The position numbers and the translations under genes were made by a program. This document shows, piece by piece, positions 11,697 through 22,190 of a stretch of 64,000 bases of DNA. The DNA is from Cercis canadensis. Its lineage: Eukaryota; Streptophyta; Magnoliopsida; Fabales; Fabaceae. Where the stretch lies: the NCBI GenBank assembly GCA_003255065.1, contig QAOA01005690.1:116477-180476 (forward strand). The letters run 5' to 3'. Numbering within the stretch: the stretch's first letter is position 1; the number at the start of each line of letters is the position of its first letter. The notes beneath the pieces were generated by a model, which was not told where the DNA came from, searched no databases, and saw only the letters and a list, made by a program, of their open reading frames with translations.

Positions 11697-12716
11697 AATG
11701 CAAAAGAAATGGACAGATTATAGTACCTGTTTTCTACAAGCTAGATCCATCAGATGTACGACACCAAAAAGGAAAATATGGAGGTGCATTTGATACACAC
11801 AAGAACAGGTACAAGATTGACTTGGAGAAGTTGCAAAAGTGGAGAAAAGCTTTGTGGGGGGCAGCAAATTTATCTGGATGGCATTCATCGGCTTTTAGGT
11901 AATGGTTCTTTCTAGAATAATATTTCTTAACCTCAACTGTTTCCCTTACTTTGGTTGATATTTACTCTTTTTGTCTCCACCTTAAAGTGGTTCAATTATA
12001 CACTTCATAACTTTGAAAATGAAAAAAACAAAATCAAAAGCAAAAACAACAAGAAATTAAATATTTGGAAATGGCTTCAACTTCAAATCAAACTAATAAA
12101 AACCATTTTAAGAAATGCTGATCTTCAAGGAATAAATAACATTGGACTTAAAAGTGTAATTACATGTATGTTTTAATAGCTCCAATAAAGATTGATATTA
12201 ATTGTTAGTATGTGAAACATGTAATAACTATACACCACAAAATATATATAATATGATGTTAGCTAATTCCTTCTATTTCTGGATGGAGTTAAACCCTTGA
12301 ACCAATTCGTTCATTTTACACAAGTTCAAAGATTAAATAGTTCATTTTTAAAATAAGGGGCCAAAACATTCATTTTATTAAAATAAGAAAACAAAACAGC
12401 AACTAAACCTTGATATTTTGTCGTATTTGTTGTCTCATTTTCTTTCTGTTTTATATCCAGACTCGAGTTTGACTTTATTGAAGCAATTGTCAAAGATTTG
12501 ATACAAAAATTGAATTGTACTTCGTCATCAGATGATTACACAAAAGGACTAGTTGGAATTGATGAACAAATTGCAAGTGTGGAATCATTATTGTTTACAG
12601 AGGCAAGTGAGGAATCATTAGTGTTGAAGGTGAAGATCATTGGACTATGGGGCATGGGTGTCATAGGTAAAACAACTATAGCTGCTGCTTTATATGCGAA
12701 GCTCTCATCGCATTAA
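11697..12716 (+). pseudogene. TNL-1: partial TIR exon plus truncated NB-ARC exon
   Basis: 11697-11898 matches the last ~200 bp of the TNL-2 TIR exon ('CKRNGQIIVPVFYKLDPSDV' onward). The intron (11899-12460) is also homologous. The exon from 12461 gives the linker and P-loop region, then breaks off after 'ALYAKLSSH', with TAA at 12714-12716 in unrelated AT-rich sequence. The P-loop reads GMGVIGKTT instead of GMGGIGKTT. It has a single copy of the TEASEESLV linker unit, against two in TNL-2 and TNL-3. The start of the TIR, the rest of NB-ARC and all LRRs are missing, so it cannot make an immune receptor. Confidence 0.9.
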
Positions 12717-13457
12717 TGAAAGAAAGACTAAACTATCAGTAATAACATTTTTCAAAGATGAAAAATAGATTTTACTCTTGAAAATAATCATAAGAACAAT
12801 GAATAATAATAATAATAATTATCATCATCATCATAATAATAATAAAAAAAAGGATAAAAAAAAAATAAGGAGTAACTTGCTAAGCATGAATGTGTCCGAA
12901 TCATAATTCTCAAATTCTAGCTATAGCACGAATCAAAAAACTTAAATGATCAAGTGTATTGAGATTATCTTCAAAATTTATAAATTTTATATTTAAATCT
13001 AGTAACTAAAATAATAATAATAATAATAACAATAATAATAATAATAATAATAAAACTTGCTCCTTGTCTCCTCCTTCAGTTGACTTGGAAGTCGGTGCCA
13101 CTTACCATTTTTTTGTAAATTGAATTATGGTCTTTGTTGTCACTCTATCTTATTCTAAGCACTTGGGTTCGCATGCCCCAAGTGGCAACATAGTTAGTAA
13201 CCCTAACAGATTGATAAATAACGACTCCACCAGATAAGTCCGCTGTCTTGGTTCTTTGTCAACCTTTTATAAACAAAGATAATGACTCACCCTCCCTACA
13301 AAACAAAAATAAAATTACTTGGCCCTTAACAAGAATAAAATCCAGGATTAAAGTAATGTAGCCATGTGGGGACTTGTCATGTAATAACACAAATTCAATT
13401 CATATGTGCATTTGAACTAACTATAATTTCGCTCTCACGATGACCAAGACACTCACA
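12717..13457. other. AT-rich spacer with AAT microsatellites
   Basis: Contains (AAT/ATC)n at about 12800-12845 and a longer (AAT)n at about 13008-13053. No gene seen. It joins the broken end of TNL-1 to the promoter of TNL-2. Confidence 0.8.
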
Positions 13458-13929
13458 TGGGATAGGTAAGCCATTGCCTCACGTCCATCAAGAATTGGTC
13501 CATGTTTGATGGGATTACCCCATATACACCAGTATTTACCTATTAAGTACTCCTAGAGTATTATATTATCTCAACATAAGTGGGTAATTTTAATGAATTT
13601 TTTGCATTAGTCTTAACGCCTTCCGCAAAAGCGTGTAAACGCCTCGCCATATACTGCAGACGTGTTCCCAGAGAAACGACTCAAACTCTACTTCACATTG
13701 CTATTCTGCTACAGTGCTACCAGTAGAGGATTCACTTTCTTCTTGCGATTGTTACTTTGTCTGCAAATAGCCAGTGAGCTTGTTATTCAGTTCATTGATT
13801 CCGGGTAACTTTTTTGTTGATAAATTTATTAGATGTTTTTCTCTTACTCATGAAAACATTTGTTAAAAATTGGTCTGACTTCTTGTTTCTGGATGCACAA
13901 TAACACAGATTTGTGTGCTTACACCTGTA
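13458..13929 (+). promoter_or_regulatory. Promoter and leader of TNL-2
   Basis: Upstream region shared with 10531-10930. The conservation of about 400 bp in front of both copies shows that the duplication unit included regulatory DNA. No TATA box could be fixed with confidence. Confidence 0.55.
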
Positions 13930-15107
13930 ATGGAAGCTGCTTCTTCTTCTTCTTCTTCATCTTCATCTTCAGCTGGCTTTCCAAGAAAGCCTGATGTCTT
14001 TATAAGCTTTAGAGGTGAGGACTGTCGAAGCGGTTTCAAAAGTCATCTCTATGCGGCTTTGTGTCGGAAGAAAATTGATGCCTACGTAGATGATCAATTG
14101 AGAAGAGGAGATGAAATATCCCCGGCACTTCTTAGCGGAATTGAAAAATCAAAGATTTCAGTAATCATTTTCACTGAAAATTATGCTTCTTCAAAATGGT
14201 GTTTGGATGAGCTTGTGAAAGTAATGGAATGCAAAAGAAATGGACAGATTATAGTACCTGTTTTCTACAAGCTAGATCCATCAGAAGTACGACACCAAAA
14301 AGGAAGATATGCATATGCATTTGATACACACAAGAACAGGTACAAGATTGACTTGAGGAAGTTGCAAAAGTGGAGAAAAGCTTTGTGGGGGGCTGCAAAT
14401 TTATCTGGATGGCATTCATCGGCTTTTAGGTAATGATTCTTTCTAGAATAATATTTCTTAACCTCAACTGTTTCCCTTACTTTGGTTGATATTTACTCTT
14501 TTTGTCTCCACCTTAAAGTGGTTCAATTATACACTTCATAAATTTGAAAATGAAAAAAACAAAAACAAAAGCAACAACAACAAGAAATTAAATATTTGGA
14601 AATGGCTTCAACTTCAAATCAAACTAATAAAAACCATTTTAGAAATGCTGATCTTCAAGAAATAAATAACATTGGATTTAAAAGTGTAATTACATGTATG
14701 TTTGAATAGCTCCAATAAATATTGATATTAATTGTTAGTATGCAAAACATGTAATAACTATACAGTATGATGTTAGCTAATTCCTTTTATTTCTAGATGG
14801 AGTTAAACCTTTGAACCAATTCGTTTATTTTACACAAGTTCAAAGACTAAATAGTTCATTTTTAAAATAAGGGGCCAAAACATTCATTTTATTAAAATAA
14901 GGAAATAAAACAGCAATTAAGCCTTGATATTTTATCGTATTTGTGGTAACATTTTCTTTCTGTTTTATATCCAGACTCGAGTCTGACTTTATTGAAGCAA
15001 TTGTCAAAAATTTGATACAAAAATTGAATCGTACTTCGTCATCAGATGATTACACGAAAGGACTAGTTGGAATTGATGAACAAATTGCAAGTGTGGAATC
15101 ATTATTG

Positions 15108-15167
15108 TTTACAGAGGCAAGTGAGGAATCATTAGTGTTTACAGAGGCAAGTGAGGAATCATTAGTG
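15108..15167 (+). repeat. In-frame 30-bp tandem duplication in TNL linker
   Basis: Two perfect 30-bp units (15108-15137, 15138-15167) encode FTEASEESLV twice between the TIR-side linker and the P-loop. TNL-3 has the same at 19298-19357, TNL-1 has one unit, and TNL-4 has none (FTKSAMVQV instead). Confidence 0.95.
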
Positions 15168-17754
15168 TTTAAGGTGAAGATCATTGGACTATGGGGCATG
15201 GGTGGCATAGGTAAAACAACTATAGCTGCTGCTTTATATGCGAAGCTCTCATCGTATTTTGAAGGTTTTTGCTTTATGGAAAATGTGAGAGAAGAATGGG
15301 AAAAGTTTGGACCCAATCATTTGCGAAAAAATTTTCTTTCTAAACTGTTCGATGAAGAAAATATACAACACTTTGCAGGTCCTAGCATGGGAAATTATTT
15401 TATTGTCGAAAGGCTCCAACGCAAAAGGGTTTTCATTATTCTTGATGATTTAAATGATAGAAAACAGTTAGACTATATAGTTGGAGGGAAGAATAATTAC
15501 GGTCCAGGAAGTAGAATTGTTGTGACAACCCGAGATAGGCAGGTAATTAATAAAGTTGATGAAGTATACGAGGTGCAAGGGATGGATTATCGTAAAGCTC
15601 TTCAGCTTTTTAGTTTGTTTGCCTTTGAACAAAAGGATCCCCCAACAGTTTATACTGATCTATCACAAAGAGTGGTCAGTTTTGCGGCTGGCAATCCACT
15701 GGCTCTAAAAGTTTATGGTTCCTTTTTATACGGAAAAAGTAGAAGAGAATGGGAAAGTGCACTGCAGAAACTTGGTAATATTCCCAATATGCGGATTATG
15801 GAGATGCTTAGATTGAGTTACGAGTCACTAGACGATCATGAGAAGTGCATTTTTCTAGACATTGCTTGCTTTTTCAAAGGAGAGAGTAGAGGCCGAATAA
15901 TAGTTCTACTAGATGGCTGTGGTCTCTCGGCAGAAATTGGGTTAAGCAATCTTCAGGATAAGGGTCTCATAACTACTTCTAGTAATAATGAGATATCGAT
16001 GCATGATTTGATACACGAAATGGGTCAACAAATTGTTGGTGAAAAAAGTGCTAGAGATCCTATAAAATGCAGTCGATTGTGGGATCCTAAGGATATTTAT
16101 CATGTATTGAAATACAACTTGGTAAGAGTCTTATTATATATAACACATTTTTGTTCCTTCCTTCTCCTCTTCATTATATATGAGAAGTGCACTAAAATAT
16201 TGTTTGATTCTTCAACAGGGTAGTGAAGCAGTTGAAGGCATGTTCTTGGATCTGTCTAAAATTAAGGAAGTATGCCTAAACCCTGACGTTTTCAACAAGA
16301 TGTACAACTTAAAATTTCTCTGTTTTCGAGCTTCGTATGATAAGAGATGCAAAGTGCAACTATCTAGAGGCCTTCATTTTCTTCCTGAAGAACTAAGGAT
16401 TTTACACTGGGAAAGATACCCTCTAAAATCCTTGCCATCAACATATTGTCCAGAGAAGCTTATTGAACTTAATTTGTCGCACAGTCAAATTGAAAAGCTA
16501 TGGGATGGTGTTGTGGTATGCTTCAGAATCTTTATCTCCAGTAGAAACATTTTGAATTTGCAAACATTAAACTAACCATTTTCCCCCAATTTTCTTTGGT
16601 TGTAGAATCTTCAAAATTTAAGAAACATCAATCTTAGTTTCTGCAAGTATTTTGCTGAACTCCCAAATTTATCTCAGGCTTTAAGCCTTGAGATTATTGA
16701 TGTTGAAGACTGTACAAGTTTGTGTCTTCTACCATCATCAGTTTTCAACATCGACAATCTCACTACAATTAATGCATGAGGTTGCAAAGGGCTTACGATT
16801 CATGGAAGTGATATTCACTTAAAATCTCTTGCAAGGATAAATCTTAGTGGCTGCATCAATCTTAGAGAGTTCTCAGTGATTTCAAAGAATGCAAAATTCT
16901 TAGATTTATCAGGAACAACAATCAAAGAATTGCCCCATTCAATTGGGTGCTCCAATAAACTTATTGAGTTATACTTGGGGGATTGCACAAGTCTTCAACA
17001 TATTCCTGATAGCATTTCCCAGTTGGAATGTCTTGAAATTCTTGATCTCTCTAATTGCCAAAAAGTTGGTGCTGAGGGTCTATTTCCTGCAATTGAAGGC
17101 CTACAATCTTTGAAAAACCTCAATCTGGACAACTGTTTGAGTCTATCAAGAATTCCCGATAACCTAAGCAAGTTGTCATCACTGTATATTTTGTCATTAT
17201 CAGGTACTAGCATTGAGAGTTTGCCTCCAACAATCAAGCATCTTAGTTTTCTGAAGGACCTTGTGTTAAAAGATTGAAAGAGGCTCCGGCATTTGCCTGA
17301 GCTTCCACCATCCATACAAAGGTTAGATGCAAACGGCAGCATTTCCCTTACGACAATGTCAAATTTAGATTCAACTAACAAACACATTCATCAATCTTTC
17401 TTCAAGAGCAAGACAGATTTCCATATCTTCAAGAAAGAATTTCTCAAACCGTTGGAGGGTGGTTATTCAGAAGAATTTATATTTCTTAACTGCATAAAAC
17501 TAAATCAGAGTGCAGTAAATGATCTTGTGGAGGGTGCACGGTGGAGGATTCATAGAGCGGCATTTATGTCATCAGCATTGCAAGTTTCTGAACTAAGTGA
17601 GAGTGAAGTAAATGTTCTTTCGGTTACCATTTGCTTACCTGGAAACCAAGTTCCAGACTGGTTTAGCGATCGAGCAGTAGACTTTGTTTCCATTTCAGCT
17701 CATGAAATTTGTACAATTGATTTGAAGCTTTCGCGGTTTGCTTTTTGCCTTGTT

Positions 17755-17759
17755 CTTGA
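17755..17759. repeat. Target-site duplication, left copy (CTTGA)
   Basis: CTTGA sits just before TGTTAGG at 17760. The same five bases follow CCTAACA at 21858-21862. Five-base duplications next to TG...CA ends are typical of LTR-retrotransposon integration. Confidence 0.85.
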
Positions 17760-18122
17760 TGTTAGGAAAACGATAATGGAGACTAACTAGGTTGGCTTTG
17801 AGGCGTGAACAATTACACTGTCTTGAGTGTAATATTGCTTCTCTATAAAAGCAAGTTACCCAGGATACAACAAAGCCCTCAAAAAACTCTCAATGGAAAA
17901 GTGAATTCTAATGCATCAGGGTGTTCCCTTTTATAGAGTTGAAAAGACACGAATGAACAAATATAATTGGTCAGAAATTAACAGACATAATTGTCTATTC
18001 GGAATAGTCACAATTGTCTGTTCGGAATAGTCACAACAGTCTGTTCAAAACAGACACAATTGTCTATTCGAGTTTATTCATCTGAACCTGTTAATTTAAT
18101 TAACTACCATCCGAATCGGGTC
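17760..18122 (-). mobile_element. Copia-type LTR (3' LTR of a minus-strand element, partial)
   Basis: Read on the minus strand this ends in ...CCTAACA at 17760. It has a TATA box (CTATAAAAGGG; TATAAAAG complementary to 17928-17935) and, upstream of it, about three and a half copies of a 23-24-bp unit containing ATTCGGAATAGTC (17981-18070), as U3 enhancer repeats often look. The LTR is cut by the N at 18123, so its 5' edge is unknown. Confidence 0.75.
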
Positions 18123-18123
18123 N

Positions 18124-20847
18124 AAGCTGCTTCTTCTTCTTCTTCTTCATCTTCATCTTCAGCTAGCTTTCCAAGAAAGCCTGATGTCTTTATAAGCTTT
18201 AGAGGTGAGGACTGTCGAAGCGGTTTCAAAAGTCATCTCTATGCGGCTTTGTGTCGGAAGAAAATTGATGCCTACGTAGATGATCAATTGAGAAGAGGAG
18301 ATGAAATATCCCCGGCACTTCTTAGCGCAATTGAAAAATCAAAGATTTCAGTAATCATTTTCACTGAAAATTATGCTTCTTCAAAATGGTGTTTGGACGA
18401 GCTTGTGAAAGTAATGGAATGCAAAAGAAATGGACAGATTATAGTACCTGTTTTCTACAAGCTAGATCCATCAGATGTACGACACCAAAAAGGAAGATAT
18501 GCATATGCATTTGATACACACAAGAACAGGTACAAGATTGACTTGAGGAAGTTGCAAAAGTGGAGAAAAGCTTTGTGGGGGGCTGCAAATTTATCTGGAT
18601 GGCATTCATCGGCTTTTAGGTAATGATTCTTTCTAGAATAATATTTCTTAACCTCAACTGTTTCCCTTACTTTGGTTGATATTTACTCTTTTTGTCTCCA
18701 CCTTAAAGTGGTTCAATTATACACTTCATAAATTTGAAAATGAAAAAAACAAAAACAAAAGCAACAACAACAAGAAATTAAATATTTGGAAATGGCTTCA
18801 ACTTCAAATCAAACTAATAAAAACCATTTTAGAAATGCTGATCTTCAAGAAATAAATAACATTGGATTTAAAAGTGTAATTACATGTATGTTTGAATAGC
18901 TCCAATAAATATTGATATTAATTGTTAGTATGCAAAACATGTAATAACTATACAGTATGATGTTAGCTAATTCCTTTTATTTCTAGATGGAGTTAAACCT
19001 TTGAACCAATTCGTTTATTTTACACAAGTTCAAAGACTAAATAGTTCATTTTTAAAATAAGGGGCCAAAACATTCATTTTATTAAAATAAGGAAATAAAA
19101 CAGCAATTAAGCCTTGATATTTTATCGTATTTGTGGTAACATTTTCTTTCTGTTTTATATCCAGACTCGAGTCTGACTTTATTGAAGCAATTGTCAAAGA
19201 TTTGATACAAAAATTGAATCGTACTTCGTCATCAGATGATTACACGAAAGGACTAGTTGGAATTGATGAACAAATTGCAAGTGTGGAATCATTATTGTTT
19301 ACAGAGGCAAGTGAGGAATCATTAGTGTTTACAGAGGCAAGTGAGGAATCATTAGTGTTTAAGGTGAAGATCATTGGACTATGGGGCATGGGTGGCATAG
19401 GTAAAACAACTATAGCTGCTGCTTTATATGCGAAGCTCTCATCGCATTTTGAAGGTTCTTGCTTTATGGAAAATGTGAGACAAGAATGGGAAAAGTTTGG
19501 ACCCAATCATTTGCGAAAAAATTTTCTTTCTAAACTGTTCGATGAAGAAAATATACAACACTTTGCAGTCCTAGCATGGGAAATTATTTTATTGTCGAAA
19601 GGCTCCAACGCAAAAGGGTTTTCATTATTCTTGATGATTTAAATGATAGAAAACAGTTAGACTATATAGTTGGAGGGAAGAATAATTACGGTCCAGGAAG
19701 TAGAATTGTTGAGACAACCCGAGATAGGCAGGTAATTAATAAAGTTGATGAAGTATACGAGGTGCAAGGGATGGATTATTGTAAAGCTCTTCAGCTTTTT
19801 AGTTTGTTTGCCTTTGAACAAAAGGATCCCCCAACAGTTTATACTGATCTATCACAAAGAGTGGTCAGTTTTGCGGCTGGCAATCCACTGGCTCTAAAAG
19901 TTTATGGTTCCTTTTTATACGGAAAAAGTAGAAGAGAATGGGAAAGTGCACTGCAGAAACTTGGTAATATTCCCAATATGCGGATTATGGAGATGCTTAG
20001 ATTGAGTTACGAGTCACTAGACGATCATGAGAAGTGCATTTTTCTAGACATTGCTTGCTTTTTCAAAGGAGAGAGTAGAGGCCGAATAATAGTTCTACTA
20101 GATGGCTGTGGTCTCTCGGCAGAAATTGGGTTAAGCAATCTTCAGGATAAGGGTCTCATAACTACTTTTAGTAATAATGAGATATAGATGCATGATTTGA
20201 TACACGAAATGGGTCAACAAGTTGTTGGTGAAAAAAGTGCTAGAGATCCTATAAAATGCAGTCGATTGTGGGATCCTAAGGATATTTATCATGTATTGAA
20301 ATACAACTTGGTAAGAGTCTTATTATATATAACACATTTTTGTTCCTTCCTTCTCCTCTTCATTATATATGAGAAGTGCACTAAAATATTGTTTGATTCT
20401 TCAACAGGGTAGTGAAGTAGTTGAAGACATGTTCTTGGATCTGTCTAAAATTAAGGAAGTATGCCTAAACCCTGACGTTTTCAACAAGATGTACAACTTA
20501 AAATTTCTCTGTTTTCGAGCTTCGTATGATAAGAGATGCAAAGTGCAACTATCTAGAGGCCTTCATTTTCTTCCTGAAGAACTAAGGATTTTACACTGGG
20601 AAAGATACCCTCTAAAATCCTTGCCATCAACATATTGTCCAGAGAAGCTTATTGAACTTAATTTGTCGCACAGTCAAATTGAAAAGCTATGGGATGGTGT
20701 TGTGGTATGCTTCAGAATCTTTATCTCCAGTAGAAACATTTTGAATTTGCAAACATTAAACTAACCATTTTCCCCCAATTTTCTTTGGTTGTAGAATCTT
20801 CAAAATTTAAGAAGCATCAATCTTAGTTTCTGCAAGTATTTTGCTGA
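18124..20847 (+). pseudogene. TNL-3: near-identical partial copy of TNL-2 between two Ns
   Basis: Matches TNL-2 from its second codon (offset 4190, later 4189) through introns and exons: 18124-18619, 19165-20310, 20408-20704 and 20795-20847. By eye there are about 17 substitutions and one indel in 2.7 kb. One G is missing near 19568, shifting the frame inside NB-ARC, and TAG at 20185-20187 replaces the Ser codon before MHD. It lacks a start codon, promoter and most of the LRR. Both ends coincide with N characters, and both neighbours are parts of one retroelement with matching target duplications. I therefore read it as a paralogous or allelic contig placed in a gap, not a gene at this position. 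Confidence 0.88.
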
Positions 20848-20848
20848 N

Positions 20849-21673
20849 GATGTAGTGTCCTTTCTTTCCACAGTGAAAGCAGACCTTGTTCTTTTTGTTT
20901 TTCTTGGATCCACCATTTTTCTGGACTTTAAGTTTGTCCTGATTCTTCCCTCCAGACTTGTTTCCGGATTTGTTGTTTCCAGAATTACCTGTTATTGCAT
21001 TCAATTGCTGCGAATTTTCTTTTGGATTCACATTTATTTTCATAAACTTTTCATCTCTAACACGAGTTTCACACTCAATCTGTAAATGAGTTTGAAACTG
21101 TTCAAGAGTGAAATTATCAGGTGAATGCAACACTTTCTTTCTGTACCCATTCCAAGAAGGAGGCAATTTGGACAAAATTGCTCCTATCTGAAGAGTATCA
21201 GGAATTGAGATCTCCAAATCTCTTAATCTGGAGACTAAAATTTGTAGTTCATGGACTTGATCCATGACTGGCATGTTATCAGACATTTTGAAATCAAAAT
21301 AATTCAAAGCAAGAAATTTGTCAGTACCTCTCTTTTCGCTTTGATATTTGACTTCCAATGCATTCCAGATGTCTTTTGGTGAAGTCAGATTGGAGTAGAG
21401 ATCATAGAGACGATCCGTAAGGGTATTCAAAATGTGGCCACGACACACCAATTCATCTTCCTCACGTTTCTGCCTCTGGTTCCTTACTTGATCCGAATCT
21501 TCAGCAGTTGGTGCAGCAATGGGTGGCAGATTCGGGTCCAGGATATAAAACACCTTCAAGGTTGTGAGTAAGAACTTCATCTTGTCTTTCCACCTTGTGA
21601 AATTTGTTCCATCAAACTGGTTGAGTTTCACAGAATCTTGCAACTTTACAGCAGAAGTAGTAACAGCCTCCAT
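20849..21673 (-). pseudogene. Copia-type gag, partial
   Basis: Minus-strand ORF from ATG at 21673 with the UBN2-type gag of plant copia elements: 'FDGTNFTRWKDKMKFLL' near the start, then 'ILSKLPPSWNGYRK', a Lys/Asn-rich stretch and the first part of a CCHC zinc knuckle (CFHCGKKGHYI). The reading stops at the N at 20848, inside the knuckle. Protease, integrase and reverse transcriptase should follow but are absent from the assembly here. The gag frame has no internal stop, which suggests a young element. Confidence 0.88.
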
Positions 21674-21693
21674 TACGAATATTACACTCAAAT

Positions 21694-21857
21694 TGTTAGG
21701 AAAACGATAATGGAGACTAACTAGTTTGGCTTTGAGGCGTGAACAATTACACTGTCTTGAGTGTAATATTGCTTAGAAGCAATATTACACTCAAGACAGT
21801 GTAATTATTCACGCCTCAAAGCCAACCTAGTTAGTCTCCATTATCGTTTTCCTAACA
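21694..21857. repeat. 164-bp near-perfect palindrome at element end
   Basis: Arms 21694-21774 and 21777-21857 (81 bp each) are reverse complements with two mismatches around a 2-base centre. Each arm equals the terminal 81 bp of the LTR at 17760-17840. On the gag-coding strand the left arm is where the 5' LTR should end, and the outer arm ends in CCTAACA next to CTTGA. No tRNA primer-binding site (TGGTATCAGAGC type) follows it. Confidence 0.9.
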
Positions 21858-22190
21858 CTTGATGCATCTCCCTGCAGCGACGAGGACCATGTTCATTCTC
21901 AGCGTTTTAGAATTGGATGTAATTGCAAAATCACAGGGTCTACTCCAAAAGGCGAATATTTTGAGAATTATTATACAACAGAGCTATCTTCCGTTCGGCC
22001 ATATGGTGGAGAGTGTTTGTGCCTATGGTATGATGATCACTTTTTTCGGGAAATACTCTACAAACTTGACCTTCTTTTCGAAGATAATATCGAGTTAGAA
22101 TTTTGCGCCGAGATTAATGGGGTGAACCGGGTGAAACAATGTGGGCTTTTGAAGCTGAAGAATGAGGAATGCCAAATATCGAAGCTGTAA
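21858..22190 (+). pseudogene. TNL-2 C-terminal exon, 3' part after the insertion
   Basis: Begins with the right CTTGA. If the element and one duplication are removed, 17759 joins 21863 and the frame continues without a stop to TAA at 22188-22190. The protein matches the end of TNL-4 ('CLCLWYDDHFF', 'AEINGVNRVKQCG' against 'LCIWYDDVF', 'ANINGVNRVKKCG'). This is the distal half of the post-LRR C-JID-type domain. Confidence 0.9.

Larger units (their letters stand above)
13930..17759 (+). pseudogene. TNL-2: TIR-NB-ARC-LRR resistance gene, main part
   Basis: Exons 13930-14429, 14975-16121, 16219-16515 and 16606-17759 match plant TNL immune receptors. The start is the ATG at 13930, followed by ten Ser codons and the TIR motif DVFISFRGED (22-31). 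NB-ARC motifs: P-loop GMGGIGKTT (241-249), RNBS-A 'FCFMENVREE', kinase-2 'RVFIILDDLND', RNBS-B 'GSRIVVTTRD', 'GNPLALKVYG' in place of GLPL, RNBS-D 'FLDIACFFKG' and MHD (509-511). The LRR follows, with 'LRILHWERYPLKSLPS', then a C-JID-type domain ('LPGNQVPDWFS'). TGA at 16777-16779 replaces the Arg codon seen in TNL-4, leaving 705 codons. A second TGA at 17275-17277 replaces Cys. The C-terminal exon is cut at 17759 by a copia-type element. The truncated TIR-NB-LRR could still be made, but a full receptor could not. Confidence 0.92.

Noticed and set aside
12800-13055. CRISPR-like or other spaced repeats
   Set aside because: Simple AAT microsatellites without unique spacers; CRISPR arrays are not expected in plant nuclear DNA.
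18124-20847. A fourth independent, functional TNL gene
   Set aside because: Bracketed by Ns inside a retroelement, lacks a start codon and most of the LRR, and has a frameshift and a stop.
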